Below the pieces are notes generated by a model. It did not search any database. It was given only the letters and a program-made list of their open reading frames with translations, and had not been told where the DNA came from. 64,000 nt of DNA, taken from Knoellia flava TL1 (GTDB lineage: Bacteria; Actinomycetota; Actinomycetes; Actinomycetales; Dermatophilaceae). Positions 16,913-25,468 of the stretch are shown piece after piece. Location: NCBI RefSeq assembly GCF_000768675.1, contig NZ_AVPI01000008.1:23603-87602 (forward strand), in the 5' to 3' direction. How positions within the stretch are numbered: the first letter of the stretch is position 1; each line of letters begins with the position of its first letter. Made by a program: the position numbers and the translations under genes.

Positions 16913-18098
16913 GCAGGACGACGCCGAGGCACATCTCGTCGGTCGTGCCCTCGCCCCAAGCGACGTAGCGCTCGCGCGTGCCCTCGTAGGCGGGCAGCAC
17001 GTCGCGCATCGCCTGGTCGTGGGTGCACGTCACGGTGAGGGTGTCGCCCTTCTTGATGGGCTGCGGCTTGGGCAGCGGGACGGCGTCCTGGTCGTCGAAG
17101 TTCCACACCGGGATGTCGAGGACACGCTTCGCCTGCGGCGTGCCCTTGTTGACGTCGACGGTGATGGACTTGCCGAGCAGGTGCATGTGCCCGGCGACGG
17201 CCCGGATCTGACCGGCCTCGGTCACCGGCCGCGTGCAGGACTGCGTCGGGCCGGGCTTGAGCTCGCCGCAGAGCAGGTGCAGCAGGTCGGCCGTCGCGAC
17301 CTGCTCGCCGAAGCGGGCACGGATGTCGGCGACGGCCGGCGTGCGAGCGCAGAGCTCGCCGGGAGTGCCCTTGCGGCAGGGCAGCTCGACAGGGGCCGGC
17401 AGGAGCATCGTCTGGAGCGGGGTCTTCGTGCCCGCCGCCGCCGGGGTGAGCCGGAGCCGGGCGCTGCTCTGGTCGGGGCCGTCGCCGACGAGGAGGTTGT
17501 AGTGCATCTGCATGACGAGCTGCGAGCCTTTGGCCAGCGGGATGCCGATGTCCTCGGCCATGACCCGCTCGCCCCCGCCCGGCGCCCAGGCCGCGACCCA
17601 CTCGGCACTGTTGATCTGCGAGGCGGCCCCGCCCTTGATGCCCGTGCCGCCGAAGCAGGTCCAGCCGTCGCCCTCGTCCTGCGCGTCCTGCGCCTTCGCC
17701 GCGGCGACGTCCTGCGGCTCGACCTTGTAGAGGATGACGTGGTGGACGGCGTCGGGGTTGTCGGGCATGACCTTGACGCCGCTGACGATCATGTCCTGGG
17801 CGAAGTTCGGGTCGACGAGGAAGCAGCGGTAGTCGTCGGTCCCGCTGCCGAACGGCGCCTTGGGCGTGTACTTCGCCGCCATCGAGATGTCCTGGAAGGC
17901 CTCCCCCTTGCGCAGGGGCACGTCCGGCTTCTCGGGCTTGGCCGGCTTCGAGCCGGCGGCCGCCTTCTCCGGCGACGAGGACGCACCGTGGCTGCTGCCG
18001 TGCGTGTCCTCGCCACGGAGGTTGTCCGGCAGGGTGCCGCCGCAGGCGGTGAGGGTGAGCGCGGCGACGATGCCGGCCGCAGCGAGACGCAGGCGCAT
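16899..18098 (-). CDS. Lipoprotein with copper type II ascorbate-dependent monooxygenase (PHM/DBH-like) fold
   Basis: A 399-residue exported protein. The signal peptide ends in a lipobox LTAC with Cys19. After a polar linker comes the two-domain copper monooxygenase fold known from animal peptidylglycine and dopamine hydroxylases. All six family ligands can be found: HH at 119-120 (AVHHVILYKV), His199 (MQMHYN), His304 and His306 (AGHMHLLGK), and Met389 (DEMCLG). Ten or so Cys suggest disulfides. The substrate is unknown; bacterial homologues are mostly uncharacterised. Start ATG at 18098 chosen for the signal peptide. It diverges from a second lipoprotein gene with 71 bp between starts and may act with it. 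Confidence 0.85.
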   Translation of the reverse strand: MRLRLAAAGIVAALTLTACGGTLPDNLRGEDTHGSSHGASSSPEKAAAGSKPAKPEKPDVPLRKGEAFQDISMAAKYTPKAPFGSGTDDYRCFLVDPNFAQDMIVSGVKVMPDNPDAVHHVILYKVEPQDVAAAKAQDAQDEGDGWTCFGGTGIKGGAASQINSAEWVAAWAPGGGERVMAEDIGIPLAKGSQLVMQMHYNLLVGDGPDQSSARLRLTPAAAGTKTPLQTMLLPAPVELPCRKGTPGELCARTPAVADIRARFGEQVATADLLHLLCGELKPGPTQSCTRPVTEAGQIRAVAGHMHLLGKSITVDVNKGTPQAKRVLDIPVWNFDDQDAVPLPKPQPIKKGDTLTVTCTHDQAMRDVLPAYEGTRERYVAWGEGTTDEMCLGVVLLTRG

Positions 18099-18169
18099 CG
18101 CCCCAGAGTAGTCGCGCTGGCTGAGAGGCCCGGGTGGAACCGCACGACACCGGCGCACGTCACAGTGGC

Positions 18170-18709
18170 ATGACCCGGCTCCCGAGTCGTGCGCCCGCCC
18201 GCCGAACCGCACGCGTCGTGCCCCTCCTCGCCCTCGCTGCCGCGGCCGCGTCCGCCACCGCGGGCTGTGGCGCAGGGGTGCTGCCCGGCCTGACCGGCGG
18301 CGACCCCACCTCCCGTCTCGTCGTCACGTGGAGCGAGTCGACCGCTCACAGCCGGGCCGATCGGGACGAGTGGGGCGACGCGCAGCTGCGGACCAGGCTC
18401 GTCGCCGACGACGCACAGCGCCGCGAGCTGCTCGCGTCGCTACCCTCGGTCGTCGGCCCGGACGAGCGGGCGCCCGTCGAGGCCGTCGACCTCGACGAGG
18501 AGGTGCTCGTCGTCGGTGTCTACAACAAGTGCACCGAGAAGTCGCACGTCGAGCGGGACGGCTCGTCCCTCCGGTTGGTCATCGAGCGTGACTCCGACAC
18601 CAACTGCGGATGGGCGCCGCGCACCGTCGACGTCTGGGCGGTCGAGCGCGAGGGCCTCCCGACACCGATCACGCTGCGCGACCAGGAGGGCGTGCCGGTG
18701 CCCGGCTGA
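18170..18709 (+). CDS. Small putative lipoprotein, unknown function
   Basis: A 179-residue protein starting MTRLPSRAPARRTARVVPLL, with a basic-hydrophobic signal peptide ending in ASATAGC, a plausible lipobox. The mature part (DEEVLVVGVYNKCTEKSHVE, then DTNCGWAPRTVDVWAVER) has two Cys that could pair. No known domain is recognised. It shares a divergent promoter region with the copper monooxygenase lipoprotein, suggesting a related envelope role. An upstream ATG at 18134 would break the signal peptide. Confidence 0.6.
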   Translation: MTRLPSRAPARRTARVVPLLALAAAAASATAGCGAGVLPGLTGGDPTSRLVVTWSESTAHSRADRDEWGDAQLRTRLVADDAQRRELLASLPSVVGPDERAPVEAVDLDEEVLVVGVYNKCTEKSHVERDGSSLRLVIERDSDTNCGWAPRTVDVWAVEREGLPTPITLRDQEGVPVPG

Positions 18710-18767
18710 GCGCCGCAAGGGTCGTCCGTGACTCGCGGGGCAACCCGGCCTGACGGAGGTGGGCGGC

Positions 18768-18795
18768 CGGCATACGACGACGAGCCGGTATGCCG
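18768..18795. terminator. Convergent terminator built from facing GGCATAC/GTATGCC words
   Basis: CGGCATAC (18768-18775) pairs with GTATGCCG (18788-18795) across a 12-base loop, in the gap between the lipoprotein gene and rlmN, whose 3' ends face each other. Confidence 0.55.
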
Positions 18796-18822
18796 TTCGC
18801 TCCCGTTCGCGACCGCGCTGGG

Positions 18823-20049
18823 TCAGGCTGTCGTGGCCGCCAGCTGGCCGCAGGCGCCGTCGATGTCGGAGCCGCGGGTGTCGCGCACCGTCGTCGGGAT
18901 GCCGTGTGCGCGCAACCGCTCGACGAACTGCTGCTCGACGCCACGGCGCGACGCGGTCCACTTCGAGCCGGGCGTCGGGTTGAGCGGGATCGGGTTGACG
19001 TGGACCCAGCCCTTGCCGCGGGCGACGAGCTTCTCGCCGAGGAGGTCGGCCCGCCAGGCGTGGTCGTTGATGTCCTTGATGAGGGCGTACTCGATGCTCA
19101 CGCGACGACCGGTGGCCTCGTAGTAGCGGTGGGCCGCGTCGAGCGCCTCGTCGACCTTCCACCGGGTGTTGATGGGCACGAGCTCGTCGCGCAGCTCGTC
19201 GTCGGGCGCGTGCAGGCTCAGCGCCAGCGTCACCGGGATGCCCTCGGCGGCCAGCTTGTCGATGCCGGGCACGAGCCCGACGGTCGACATCGTGATGCCG
19301 CGCGCGCTCATGCCGAGGCCGTCCGGGCTGGGGTCGGTGAGCCGGCGGATCGCGCCGATCGCCGCCTTGTAGTTGGCGAGCGCCTCGCCCATGCCCATGA
19401 AGACGACGTTGGACACGCGCTGCGGCCCCGGCCCCGAGGCCGGCTCGTCGTCGCCGTAGTGCTCGTCGGACTCGTCGCCCAGACCCGCCTCGGCCGGGTG
19501 CGTCGCGCCGATCGCCGGGAGGGCGCCGTTGCGGAGCCGACGGTTGGCGTCCACGACCTGCTCGACGATCTCGCCGGCAGACATGTTGCGGGTGAGTCCG
19601 GCCTGCCCGGTGGCGCAGAACGGGCAGTTCATGCCGCAGCCGGCCTGGCTGGAGATGCAAATCGTCACGCGCCGCGGGTAGCGCATGAGCACCGACTCGA
19701 CGAGCGCGCCGTCGTGGAGGCGCCACACCGACTTGAGCGTCGCTCCACGGTCGGCCTCGAGGGTGCGGACCGGTGTGAGCAGCGGCGGCAGGAGGTCGGC
19801 GACGAGCTGGTCGCGCACGGCCTTGGGCAGGTCGGTCATCTCGTCGGGCGACTCGACGAGCCGCTCGAAGTAGTGCGTCGAGAGCTGCTTGGCGCGGAAG
19901 CCCTTGTGGCCGAGCTCCTCGACGGCGGCCTTGCGCTCGGCGGGGCTGAGGTCGGCGAGGTGGCGCGGGGGCTTGCCCCGACGCGGAGCCTGGAAGGTCA
20001 GCTGGCCGGGCGCGGGTCGGCCGACGGTGGGTTCAGGGAGCGAGGTCAT
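18823..20049 (-). CDS. rlmN: 23S rRNA (A2503-C2)/tRNA (A37-C2) methyltransferase
   Basis: A 408-residue radical-SAM enzyme that methylates C2 of adenine 2503 in 23S rRNA and A37 in some tRNAs. The cluster-binding CxxxCxxC is Cys138, Cys142 and Cys145 ([13 protein letters not shown]). The second catalytic Cys is Cys400 near the C-terminus ([11 protein letters not shown]). The usual motifs [18 protein letters not shown] and [11 protein letters not shown] are present. About 30 acidic residues ([20 protein letters not shown]) are inserted ahead of NVVFMGMGE, more than in most homologues. The ATG at 20049 starts the family-typical N-terminus. Position downstream of cdsA is as in other actinobacteria. 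Confidence 0.96.
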   Translation of the reverse strand: MTSLPEPTVGRPAPGQLTFQAPRRGKPPRHLADLSPAERKAAVEELGHKGFRAKQLSTHYFERLVESPDEMTDLPKAVRDQLVADLLPPLLTPVRTLEADRGATLKSVWRLHDGALVESVLMRYPRRVTICISSQAGCGMNCPFCATGQAGLTRNMSAGEIVEQVVDANRRLRNGALPAIGATHPAEAGLGDESDEHYGDDEPASGPGPQRVSNVVFMGMGEALANYKAAIGAIRRLTDPSPDGLGMSARGITMSTVGLVPGIDKLAAEGIPVTLALSLHAPDDELRDELVPINTRWKVDEALDAAHRYYEATGRRVSIEYALIKDINDHAWRADLLGEKLVARGKGWVHVNPIPLNPTPGSKWTASRRGVEQQFVERLRAHGIPTTVRDTRGSDIDGACGQLAATTA

Positions 20050-20054
20050 CGCGT

Positions 20055-20080
20055 CCAGTGTCCCACTCGCGGGGCACTGG
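20055..20080 (-). terminator. Hairpin between cdsA and rlmN
   Basis: CCAGTGTCCC (20055-20064) pairs with GGGGCACTGG (20071-20080), one G-T pair, 6-base loop, just upstream of rlmN. It may end the cdsA transcript or act in the rlmN leader. A second small hairpin (GAGGC/GCCTC) lies near 20118-20131. Confidence 0.45.
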
Positions 20081-20135
20081 CTCCGAACCCGCGTGGGCGT
20101 TGCTCGGCTGCGGGAGGCGGCAGCCTCTCCGGAGG

Positions 20136-21053
20136 TCAGGTGACCGGGGCGGCCCAGAGCAGCAGGGCCCAGACGACCGGGATGCACACGAGGAGCGAGT
20201 CGAGCCGGTCCATGAGCCCGCCGTGGCCCGGCAGGAGTCGGCCCATGTCCTTGATGCCGAGGTCGCGCTTGATGCTCGACTCGATGAGGTCGCCGATCGT
20301 GGCCGCCGCGGCGACGACGACGCCGATCACCGCGCCCTGCCACCACACGCCGTCGAGGAGCGTCGCGAGTCCGACGGCGCCGACGACCGCGCACGTGAAC
20401 GCCGAGCCGCCGAAGCCCTCCCACGACTTCTTCGGTGAGAGCGAGGGCGCCATCGGGTGCTTGCCGAGGAAGACCCCGAACGCGTAGCCGCCGATGTCGG
20501 AGGCGACGGTGACGAGGACGAAGTAGATGATGCGCAGGTGCCCGTCGTCGGCGGCGAGCAGCAGCGAGGCGAACCCGCCGAGGAAGCACGGGTAGAGCGC
20601 GACGAACAGCGCCCCGGAGATGTCGCGCATGGCGTTGTCGAGCCCGTCGGCGACGCGCCAGACGAGGATGCCGACGCAGGTGAGCCCGAAGGTGAGGACG
20701 AGCGCCTCCGGCCCGCGGTAGAACGCGGACAGCAGCATCGACACCGCGCCGATGACGACGGGCACGAACGGCACCTCGACCCCGGCCTGGCGCACCGCCC
20801 GCCGCATCTCCCACGCGCCGATGACGATGGCGACGACGAGGACGGGCAGGAAGAGCTCGCGACGGAAGACGAGCGAGCCGATGACGACGAGCGCGAGGCC
20901 GACGCCGACACCGATCGCCGCCGGCAGGTTGCGTCCCGCCTTCGTCTTGCCCTTGCCGTCGGTGCCGCCCGCGGCCGCCGCAGCGGCCGTGGCGGAGGCC
21001 TCTGCCGGCGCCGGTGCAGCCGCCGGGCCGTCGGTCGTGGAGGAGTCGCTCAT
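20136..21053 (-). CDS. cdsA: Phosphatidate cytidylyltransferase
   Basis: A 305-residue membrane enzyme making CDP-diacylglycerol, the precursor of cardiolipin and phosphatidylinositol. The family signature near the C-terminus reads [20 protein letters not shown] followed by GLMDRLDS, containing the metal-binding Lys-Asp and Asp-Arg. About eight membrane helices follow an unusual ~45-residue Ala/Pro/Gly/Lys-rich cytoplasmic N-terminus. It is 21 bp from frr on the same strand, so co-transcription is likely. Confidence 0.95.
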   Translation of the reverse strand: MSDSSTTDGPAAAPAPAEASATAAAAAAGGTDGKGKTKAGRNLPAAIGVGVGLALVVIGSLVFRRELFLPVLVVAIVIGAWEMRRAVRQAGVEVPFVPVVIGAVSMLLSAFYRGPEALVLTFGLTCVGILVWRVADGLDNAMRDISGALFVALYPCFLGGFASLLLAADDGHLRIIYFVLVTVASDIGGYAFGVFLGKHPMAPSLSPKKSWEGFGGSAFTCAVVGAVGLATLLDGVWWQGAVIGVVVAAAATIGDLIESSIKRDLGIKDMGRLLPGHGGLMDRLDSLLVCIPVVWALLLWAAPVT

Positions 21054-21074
21054 GCGCGCAACGTCTGCCCGAGG

Positions 21075-21632
21075 TCAGACCTCGAGCAGCTCGGTCTCCT
21101 TGCTCTTGAGCACCTCGTCGACGGTGTCGACGTACTTCTTCGTCAGGCCCTCGAGGTCCTTCTCGGCGCGCGAGCCCTCGTCCTCGCCGACCTCGCCGTC
21201 CTTGACGAGCTTCTCGATGGCCTCCTTGGCCTGGCGGCGGATGTTGCGGATGGCGACCTTGGCGTCCTCGGCCTGGCCGCGCGCCATCTTGATGTACTCC
21301 TTGCGCCGCTCCTCCGTGAGCTGCGGGAGGATGCAGCGGATGACGTTGCCGTCGTTGGAGGGGTTGACGCCGAGGTCGGCGTCGCGCAGGGCCTTCTCGA
21401 TGTTGGACATCGCGCCCTTGTCGAACGGGGAGATGAGGATCGTGCGGGCCTCGGGCGTCTGGAACGACGCGAGCTGCTGCAGCGGGGTCGGCGCGCCGTA
21501 GTAGTCGACGACGACCTTGTTGAACATGCCCGGGTGGGCGCGGCCCGTGCGGATGCCGGCGAAGTTGTCCTTGGCCACCTCGACGGCCTTCTCCATCTTC
21601 TCCTCGGCCTCGAGCATCGTGTCGTCGATCAT
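21075..21632 (-). CDS. frr: Ribosome recycling factor
   Basis: A 185-residue protein that splits post-termination ribosomes together with EF-G. The N-terminus [20 protein letters not shown] and the central motifs [26 protein letters not shown] and [20 protein letters not shown] are diagnostic. Length equals the family norm. The ATG at 21632 is used; an upstream in-frame start at 21698 would run through a hairpin. It lies 93 bp downstream of pyrH, the usual order. Confidence 0.98.
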   Translation of the reverse strand: MIDDTMLEAEEKMEKAVEVAKDNFAGIRTGRAHPGMFNKVVVDYYGAPTPLQQLASFQTPEARTILISPFDKGAMSNIEKALRDADLGVNPSNDGNVIRCILPQLTEERRKEYIKMARGQAEDAKVAIRNIRRQAKEAIEKLVKDGEVGEDEGSRAEKDLEGLTKKYVDTVDEVLKSKETELLEV

Positions 21633-21659
21633 GGGCGCAGGTCTCCTTCGGTATGCCGT

Positions 21660-21677
21660 GCCGCCCGGTGGGGCGGC
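21660..21677 (-). promoter_or_regulatory. Small hairpin in the frr leader
   Basis: GCCGCCC (21660-21666) pairs with GGGCGGC (21671-21677) with a GGTG loop, 28 bases upstream of the frr start and next to a GTATGCC word (21651). It could be a terminator remnant of pyrH or a leader element. Confidence 0.35.
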
Positions 21678-21725
21678 CGGGTCCAGTCTGTCAAACAATG
21701 GCGCGAACGCCGCAGTGGCCGGGCC

Positions 21726-22478
21726 TCAGGCCGTGACGAGGGTGCCGATGCGCTCTCCCTGGATGGCCCGGGTGATGTTGCCCTCGCCCTCCATCCCGAA
21801 GACCATCATCGGCAGGCCGTTCTCCATGCAGAGGCTGAACGCCGCCGCGTCGACGACCTTGAGGCCGCGTCGGAGGGCCTCTGCGTAGGTCACCGTGTCG
21901 AGCTTGCGGGCGTCGGGGTTGGTGCGCGGGTCGGAGTCGTAGACACCGTCGACGCCGCTCTTGGACATGAGCACCATGTCGCACTGGCACTCCAGCGCCC
22001 GCTGGGCGCTCACCGTGTCGGTGGAGAAGTACGGCATACCGGCTCCCGCGCCGAAGATCACCGCGCGCCCCTTCTCGAGGTGGCGGATCGCGCGACGCGG
22101 GATGTAGGGCTCGGCGACCTGGCCCATGGCGATGGCCGTCTGGACCCGCGTGTCGATGCCCTCCTTCTCGAGGAAGTCCTGGAGGGCGAGGCAGTTCATC
22201 ACCGTGCCGAGCATGCCGATGTAGTCGGCGCGCGAGCGCTCCATGCCCTTCTGCTGCAGCTCGGCGCCGCGGAAGAAGTTGCCACCTCCGACGACGATCG
22301 CGACCTGGGTCCCCTGGCGGATCGCCTCGGCGATCTGGCGGGCGATGCCGCGCACGACCTCGGGGTCGACGCCGATGCGGCCACCGCCGAACACCTCACC
22401 GCTGAGCTTGAGCAGGACCCGTCGGGGCCGTCCTGCGGTGGTCGTCGGAGCGAGCTGCGTCTGGACGTCAGTGGTCAC
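21726..22478 (-). CDS. pyrH: UMP kinase
   Basis: A 250-residue hexameric kinase phosphorylating UMP in pyrimidine synthesis. It shows the amino-acid-kinase pattern [51 protein letters not shown] and [16 protein letters not shown]. The GTG at 22478 (VTTDVQTQL) is preceded by GAGGAGG at good spacing; the long open frame above it is out of family range. Order pyrH-frr downstream of tsf/rpsB is conserved, although here one gene on the opposite strand intervenes. Confidence 0.97.
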   Translation of the reverse strand: MTTDVQTQLAPTTTAGRPRRVLLKLSGEVFGGGRIGVDPEVVRGIARQIAEAIRQGTQVAIVVGGGNFFRGAELQQKGMERSRADYIGMLGTVMNCLALQDFLEKEGIDTRVQTAIAMGQVAEPYIPRRAIRHLEKGRAVIFGAGAGMPYFSTDTVSAQRALECQCDMVLMSKSGVDGVYDSDPRTNPDARKLDTVTYAEALRRGLKVVDAAAFSLCMENGLPMMVFGMEGEGNITRAIQGERIGTLVTA

Positions 22479-22567
22479 CGTGCCTCCTCGGCGGGGTTGC
22501 TGGCGGTGCCCCGAATCCTCGCACACCGCGTCATGGCCCGACGCTTCCGGGTTGGCACACTGGGGAC

Positions 22568-23173
22568 GTGACCGACACCCCCGCGCCCACCCCACCGGGC
22601 CGAGGTCCCGTGACCGTCGCCATCACCCGCCGGGTGCGTCCCGAGGACGAGCTGCTCATGCGGGCCTGGGCCGACGCCGGCACCCAGATGGCCAGCCACT
22701 TCCCCGGCTTCCTCGGGTCGGGCTGGGTCCGCCCGTCGCCGCAGTCGACCGACTGGCACATGCTCTACCGGTTCGACTCGCGCGACTCCCTCGCGACCTG
22801 GCAGGGGTCCACCGAGCGCAACCGCTGGCTCACCGCGGGCAGCAACCTCGTCGAGGACACGCGGATCGAGCACCGCACCGGCATCGAGGGCTGGTTCGAC
22901 GAGCCCGAGGAGCGCGACACCACCGACCTCTCGGCCCCGATCGCACCTCCCGCTCCCCCGCGCTGGAAGCAGATGGTCGTCATCTGGCTGGCGTTCTTCC
23001 CGACGTCGGTGGCGCTGGGCTACCTCTTCGCACCGCTCACCGGCGGCTGGCCGACCTGGGCCCGGGTGCTGCTGTCCACGCTCGTCGCGACGCCGCTCAT
23101 GACCTACCTCGTCCTGCCGAGGATGACGCGGCTCTTCCAGCCCTGGCTCACCCGCGGCCAGGCCACCGACTGA
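22568..23173 (+). CDS. Antibiotic-biosynthesis-monooxygenase (ABM) domain protein with two membrane helices
   Basis: A 201-residue protein. Residues 15-100 form an ABM-like ferredoxin fold ([49 protein letters not shown]), and two hydrophobic helices follow ([19 protein letters not shown] and [17 protein letters not shown]). This arrangement is common in actinobacteria, where the function is not established; the name does not imply antibiotic synthesis. GTG at 22568 is the start. It is inserted on the plus strand between tsf and pyrH, breaking the conserved cluster. Confidence 0.75.
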   Translation: MTDTPAPTPPGRGPVTVAITRRVRPEDELLMRAWADAGTQMASHFPGFLGSGWVRPSPQSTDWHMLYRFDSRDSLATWQGSTERNRWLTAGSNLVEDTRIEHRTGIEGWFDEPEERDTTDLSAPIAPPAPPRWKQMVVIWLAFFPTSVALGYLFAPLTGGWPTWARVLLSTLVATPLMTYLVLPRMTRLFQPWLTRGQATD

Positions 23174-23227
23174 TTGCCGGTTCCAGCGGGGAGGAGGGCA
23201 GCGTCGACCGCTGGAACTGGCAATCAG
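23170..23227. repeat. 20-bp near-perfect inverted repeat at the ABM gene stop
   Basis: CTGATTGCCGGTTCCAGCGG (23170-23189) faces CCGCTGGAACTGGCAATCAG (23208-23227) with a single G-T pair and an 18-base loop. The TGA of the ABM gene lies in the left arm. The arms are less GC-rich than the flanks. Confidence 0.7.
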
Positions 23228-23255
23228 TCGTCGTCCGTGAGGTGCCGGAAACGTA

Positions 23256-23291
23256 GGTATGCCGCCCGCTCTCGTGAGCGGACGGCATACC
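23256..23291. terminator. Convergent terminator with GTATGCC/GGCATAC arms
   Basis: A 16-bp stem with one mismatch and a TCGT loop: GGTATGCCGCCCGCTC (23256-23271) faces GAGCGGACGGCATACC (23276-23291). It separates the ABM gene from tsf, whose 3' ends face each other. The right arm holds the extended consensus GCGGACGGCATAC. Confidence 0.65.
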
Positions 23292-23326
23292 GGGTGCTGT
23301 TGCCAGCGGGGGGTCAGACGTGAGGG

Positions 23327-24157
23327 TCAGCCACCGACGCGGAAGCGGGCGAAGGACGTGGCCTTGGCGCCGGCCTCCTCGAGGACCTTGGCGACGGTCT
23401 TCTTCGGCTCCTTGGCGAACGGCTGCTCGAGCAGGACGTTCTCCTTGAAGTAGCCGTTGACGCGACCCTCGACGATCTTCGGGAGCGCAGCCTCGGGCTT
23501 GCCCTCCTCCTTGGCCGTGGCCTCGGCGACGCGACGCTCGTTCTCGACCGTCTCGGCGTCGACCTCGTCACGGGTGAGGACGGTCGGGCTGAACGCCGCG
23601 ACGTGCATCGCGACGTCGCGGGCGACCTGCTCGTCGCCACCCTCGGTCGCCACGAGGACGCCGATCTGGGCGGGGAGGTCCGGGCTGGTCTTGTGCTGGT
23701 AGGCAGCCACGACCGGGGCCTCGACGCGGGCGACCCGCTTGACCTCGATCTTCTCGCCGATCGTCGCGTTGGCGTCGTCGAGCAGCTCCTTGACGGTCTT
23801 GCCGTCGGCGAGGGTGCTCGAGAGCAGCTCCTCGGCGTTGGAGGCCTTGGTCTCGACGGCCTGGGCGAAGACCTGGTCGGCGAGGGCGATGAACTTCTCG
23901 CCCTTGGCGACGAAGTCGGTCTCGCAGAGGACCTCGACGAGCGTGCCGACGCCACCCTCGGCCTTGGCGATGACCAGGCCGTTGGAGGTGGTGCGACCCT
24001 CGCGCTTGGTCACGCCCTTCTGGCCCTTGACGCGAAGGATCTCGGTGGCCTTGGCCTGGTCGCCGTCGGCCTCGTCGAGGGCCTTCTTGACGTCGAGCAT
24101 GCCCGCGCCCGTGGACTCACGGAGCGCCTTGATGTCAGCGGCGGTGTAGTTCGCCAT
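23327..24157 (-). CDS. tsf: Elongation factor Ts
   Basis: A 276-residue exchange factor for EF-Tu. The N-terminal UBA part (MANYTAADIKALRESTGAGM, LDVKKALDEADGD) and the CETDFVAKGEKFIALA motif that contacts EF-Tu are clear. Length is normal for actinobacteria. It follows rpsB by 52 bp and is very likely co-transcribed with it. Confidence 0.98.
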   Translation of the reverse strand: MANYTAADIKALRESTGAGMLDVKKALDEADGDQAKATEILRVKGQKGVTKREGRTTSNGLVIAKAEGGVGTLVEVLCETDFVAKGEKFIALADQVFAQAVETKASNAEELLSSTLADGKTVKELLDDANATIGEKIEVKRVARVEAPVVAAYQHKTSPDLPAQIGVLVATEGGDEQVARDVAMHVAAFSPTVLTRDEVDAETVENERRVAEATAKEEGKPEAALPKIVEGRVNGYFKENVLLEQPFAKEPKKTVAKVLEEAGAKATSFARFRVGG

Positions 24158-24209
24158 GTGGATGTGCGCTTCTTTCTGTGGAAAGACGGACAGGAAGGAG
24201 GGGGAAGGC

Positions 24210-25109
24210 TCAGGCCTTCTCGGCCGGGGCGGCCTCGGCGGAGGCGTCGGCCTCGGCCGGAGCGGCCTCGGTGGCGTCCGCGGCGGCGGTCGCGCCGGCC
24301 TCGGGGGCCACGGCCTCGGCGGTCTCGGCAGCAGCCTCGGCGTCGCCACCGAGGAGCTCGCGCTCCCACTCGGCGAGCGGCTCGTCGGCGCCCTCGGTGT
24401 CCGCGGCGGCGTTGCCACCCGAACGCGAGATGAGGCCCTCGGCGACGGCGTCGGCGATGACCCGCGTCAGCAGCGTGACGGAGCGGATCGCGTCGTCGTT
24501 GCCGGGGATCTTGTAGTCGACCTCGTCGGGGTCGCAGTTGGTGTCGAGGATCGCGATGACCGGGAGGCCGAGCTTGCGAGCCTCGTCGACCGCGAGGTGC
24601 TCCTTCTTGGTGTCGACGATCCACACGGCGGACGGCACCTTGGACATGCCGCGGATGCCACCGAGGGTCTTGTCGAGCTTGTCGCGCTCACGCTTGAGGA
24701 GCAGGAGCTCCTTCTTGGTGCGGCCGGAGCCGGCGACGTCGTCGAAGTCGATCTCGTCGAGCTCGACGAGGCGGGTCAGACGCTTGGAGATCGTCTGGAA
24801 GTTGGTGAGCATGCCACCGAGCCAACGGTGGTTCACGTAGGGCATGCCGACGCGCGTCGCCTGTTCGGCGATGGGCTCCTGCGCCTGCTTCTTCGTGCCG
24901 ACGAAGAGGATCGAGCCACCGTGGGCGACCGTCTCGCGGACGAACTCGTAGGCGTTGTTGATGTAGGTCACCGACTGCTGCAGGTCGATGATGTAGATCC
25001 CGTTGCGCTCGGTCATGATGAAGCGCTTCATCTTCGGGTTCCAGCGACGGGTCTGGTGCCCGAAGTGGACGCCGCTCTCGAGGAGCTGGCGCATGGTGAC
25101 GACGGCCAT
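24210..25109 (-). CDS. rpsB: 30S ribosomal protein S2
   Basis: A 299-residue ribosomal protein beginning [20 protein letters not shown], with [40 protein letters not shown] and [10 protein letters not shown] typical of S2. The last ~60 residues form an Ala/Glu-rich tail that is common in high-GC actinobacteria. AAGGAG lies 8 bases before the ATG. A 359-bp leader region precedes it. Confidence 0.98.
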   Translation of the reverse strand: MAVVTMRQLLESGVHFGHQTRRWNPKMKRFIMTERNGIYIIDLQQSVTYINNAYEFVRETVAHGGSILFVGTKKQAQEPIAEQATRVGMPYVNHRWLGGMLTNFQTISKRLTRLVELDEIDFDDVAGSGRTKKELLLLKRERDKLDKTLGGIRGMSKVPSAVWIVDTKKEHLAVDEARKLGLPVIAILDTNCDPDEVDYKIPGNDDAIRSVTLLTRVIADAVAEGLISRSGGNAAADTEGADEPLAEWERELLGGDAEAAAETAEAVAPEAGATAAADATEAAPAEADASAEAAPAEKA

Positions 25110-25308
25110 GCCGTGTTCTCCTTGTGCGTGGTTTCAGTTGCGTCGGTGACCCACGGATTGCGGGCACCTGCCTGGCGTCCTGACACACCCCGCCGTATGC
25201 CGTGTGGCTCCGGACTGTCGTGGTGCGTCCCCGCTTCGTGGTGATCCAGTCAGCGGCGGTGGAACGCGCGAATTTGGTTCCGGGTGCGAGCACACGAAAC
25301 CGCGGTCC

Positions 25309-25314
25309 ATCCTA
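25309..25314 (-). promoter_or_regulatory. Possible -10 box for rpsB-tsf
   Basis: TAGGAT on the minus strand, followed about 195 bases later by the rpsB start. The word GATTTCTCG about 18 bases upstream is shared with the region ahead of rplS. Weak evidence. Confidence 0.3.
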
Positions 25315-25454
25315 CGGGTGACGAGCAGGGATCGAGAAATCCGGTCGCCCGCACGCACGCGAGTCAAGCGGCCCGCTCGAGGTGGGCGAACGGCATACGG
25401 GGTGGGTGGGCTGTGCGGGGCGCAGAGCGGGACGCGCTACGGGCCGCGCGGGGC

Positions 25455-25460
25455 TAGGGT
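25455..25460 (+). promoter_or_regulatory. -10 box of the MFS transporter gene
   Basis: TAGGGT ends 8 bases before the GTG at 25469, consistent with a leaderless transcript. Confidence 0.45.
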
Positions 25461-25468
25461 CGTCCCTC

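Larger units (their letters stand above)
25110..25468. other. Gene-free region between rpsB and the MFS gene
   Basis: This 359-bp gap holds the divergent promoters of rpsB (minus) and the transporter (plus). It contains two GGCATAC/GTATGCC words (25195 and 25392) and a comparatively AT-rich stretch near 25265-25345. On the minus strand TAGGAT (25314-25309) is a possible -10 box for rpsB, leaving a leader of about 190 bases; I find no convincing -35 box, S2-binding site or small gene. Confidence 0.45.
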
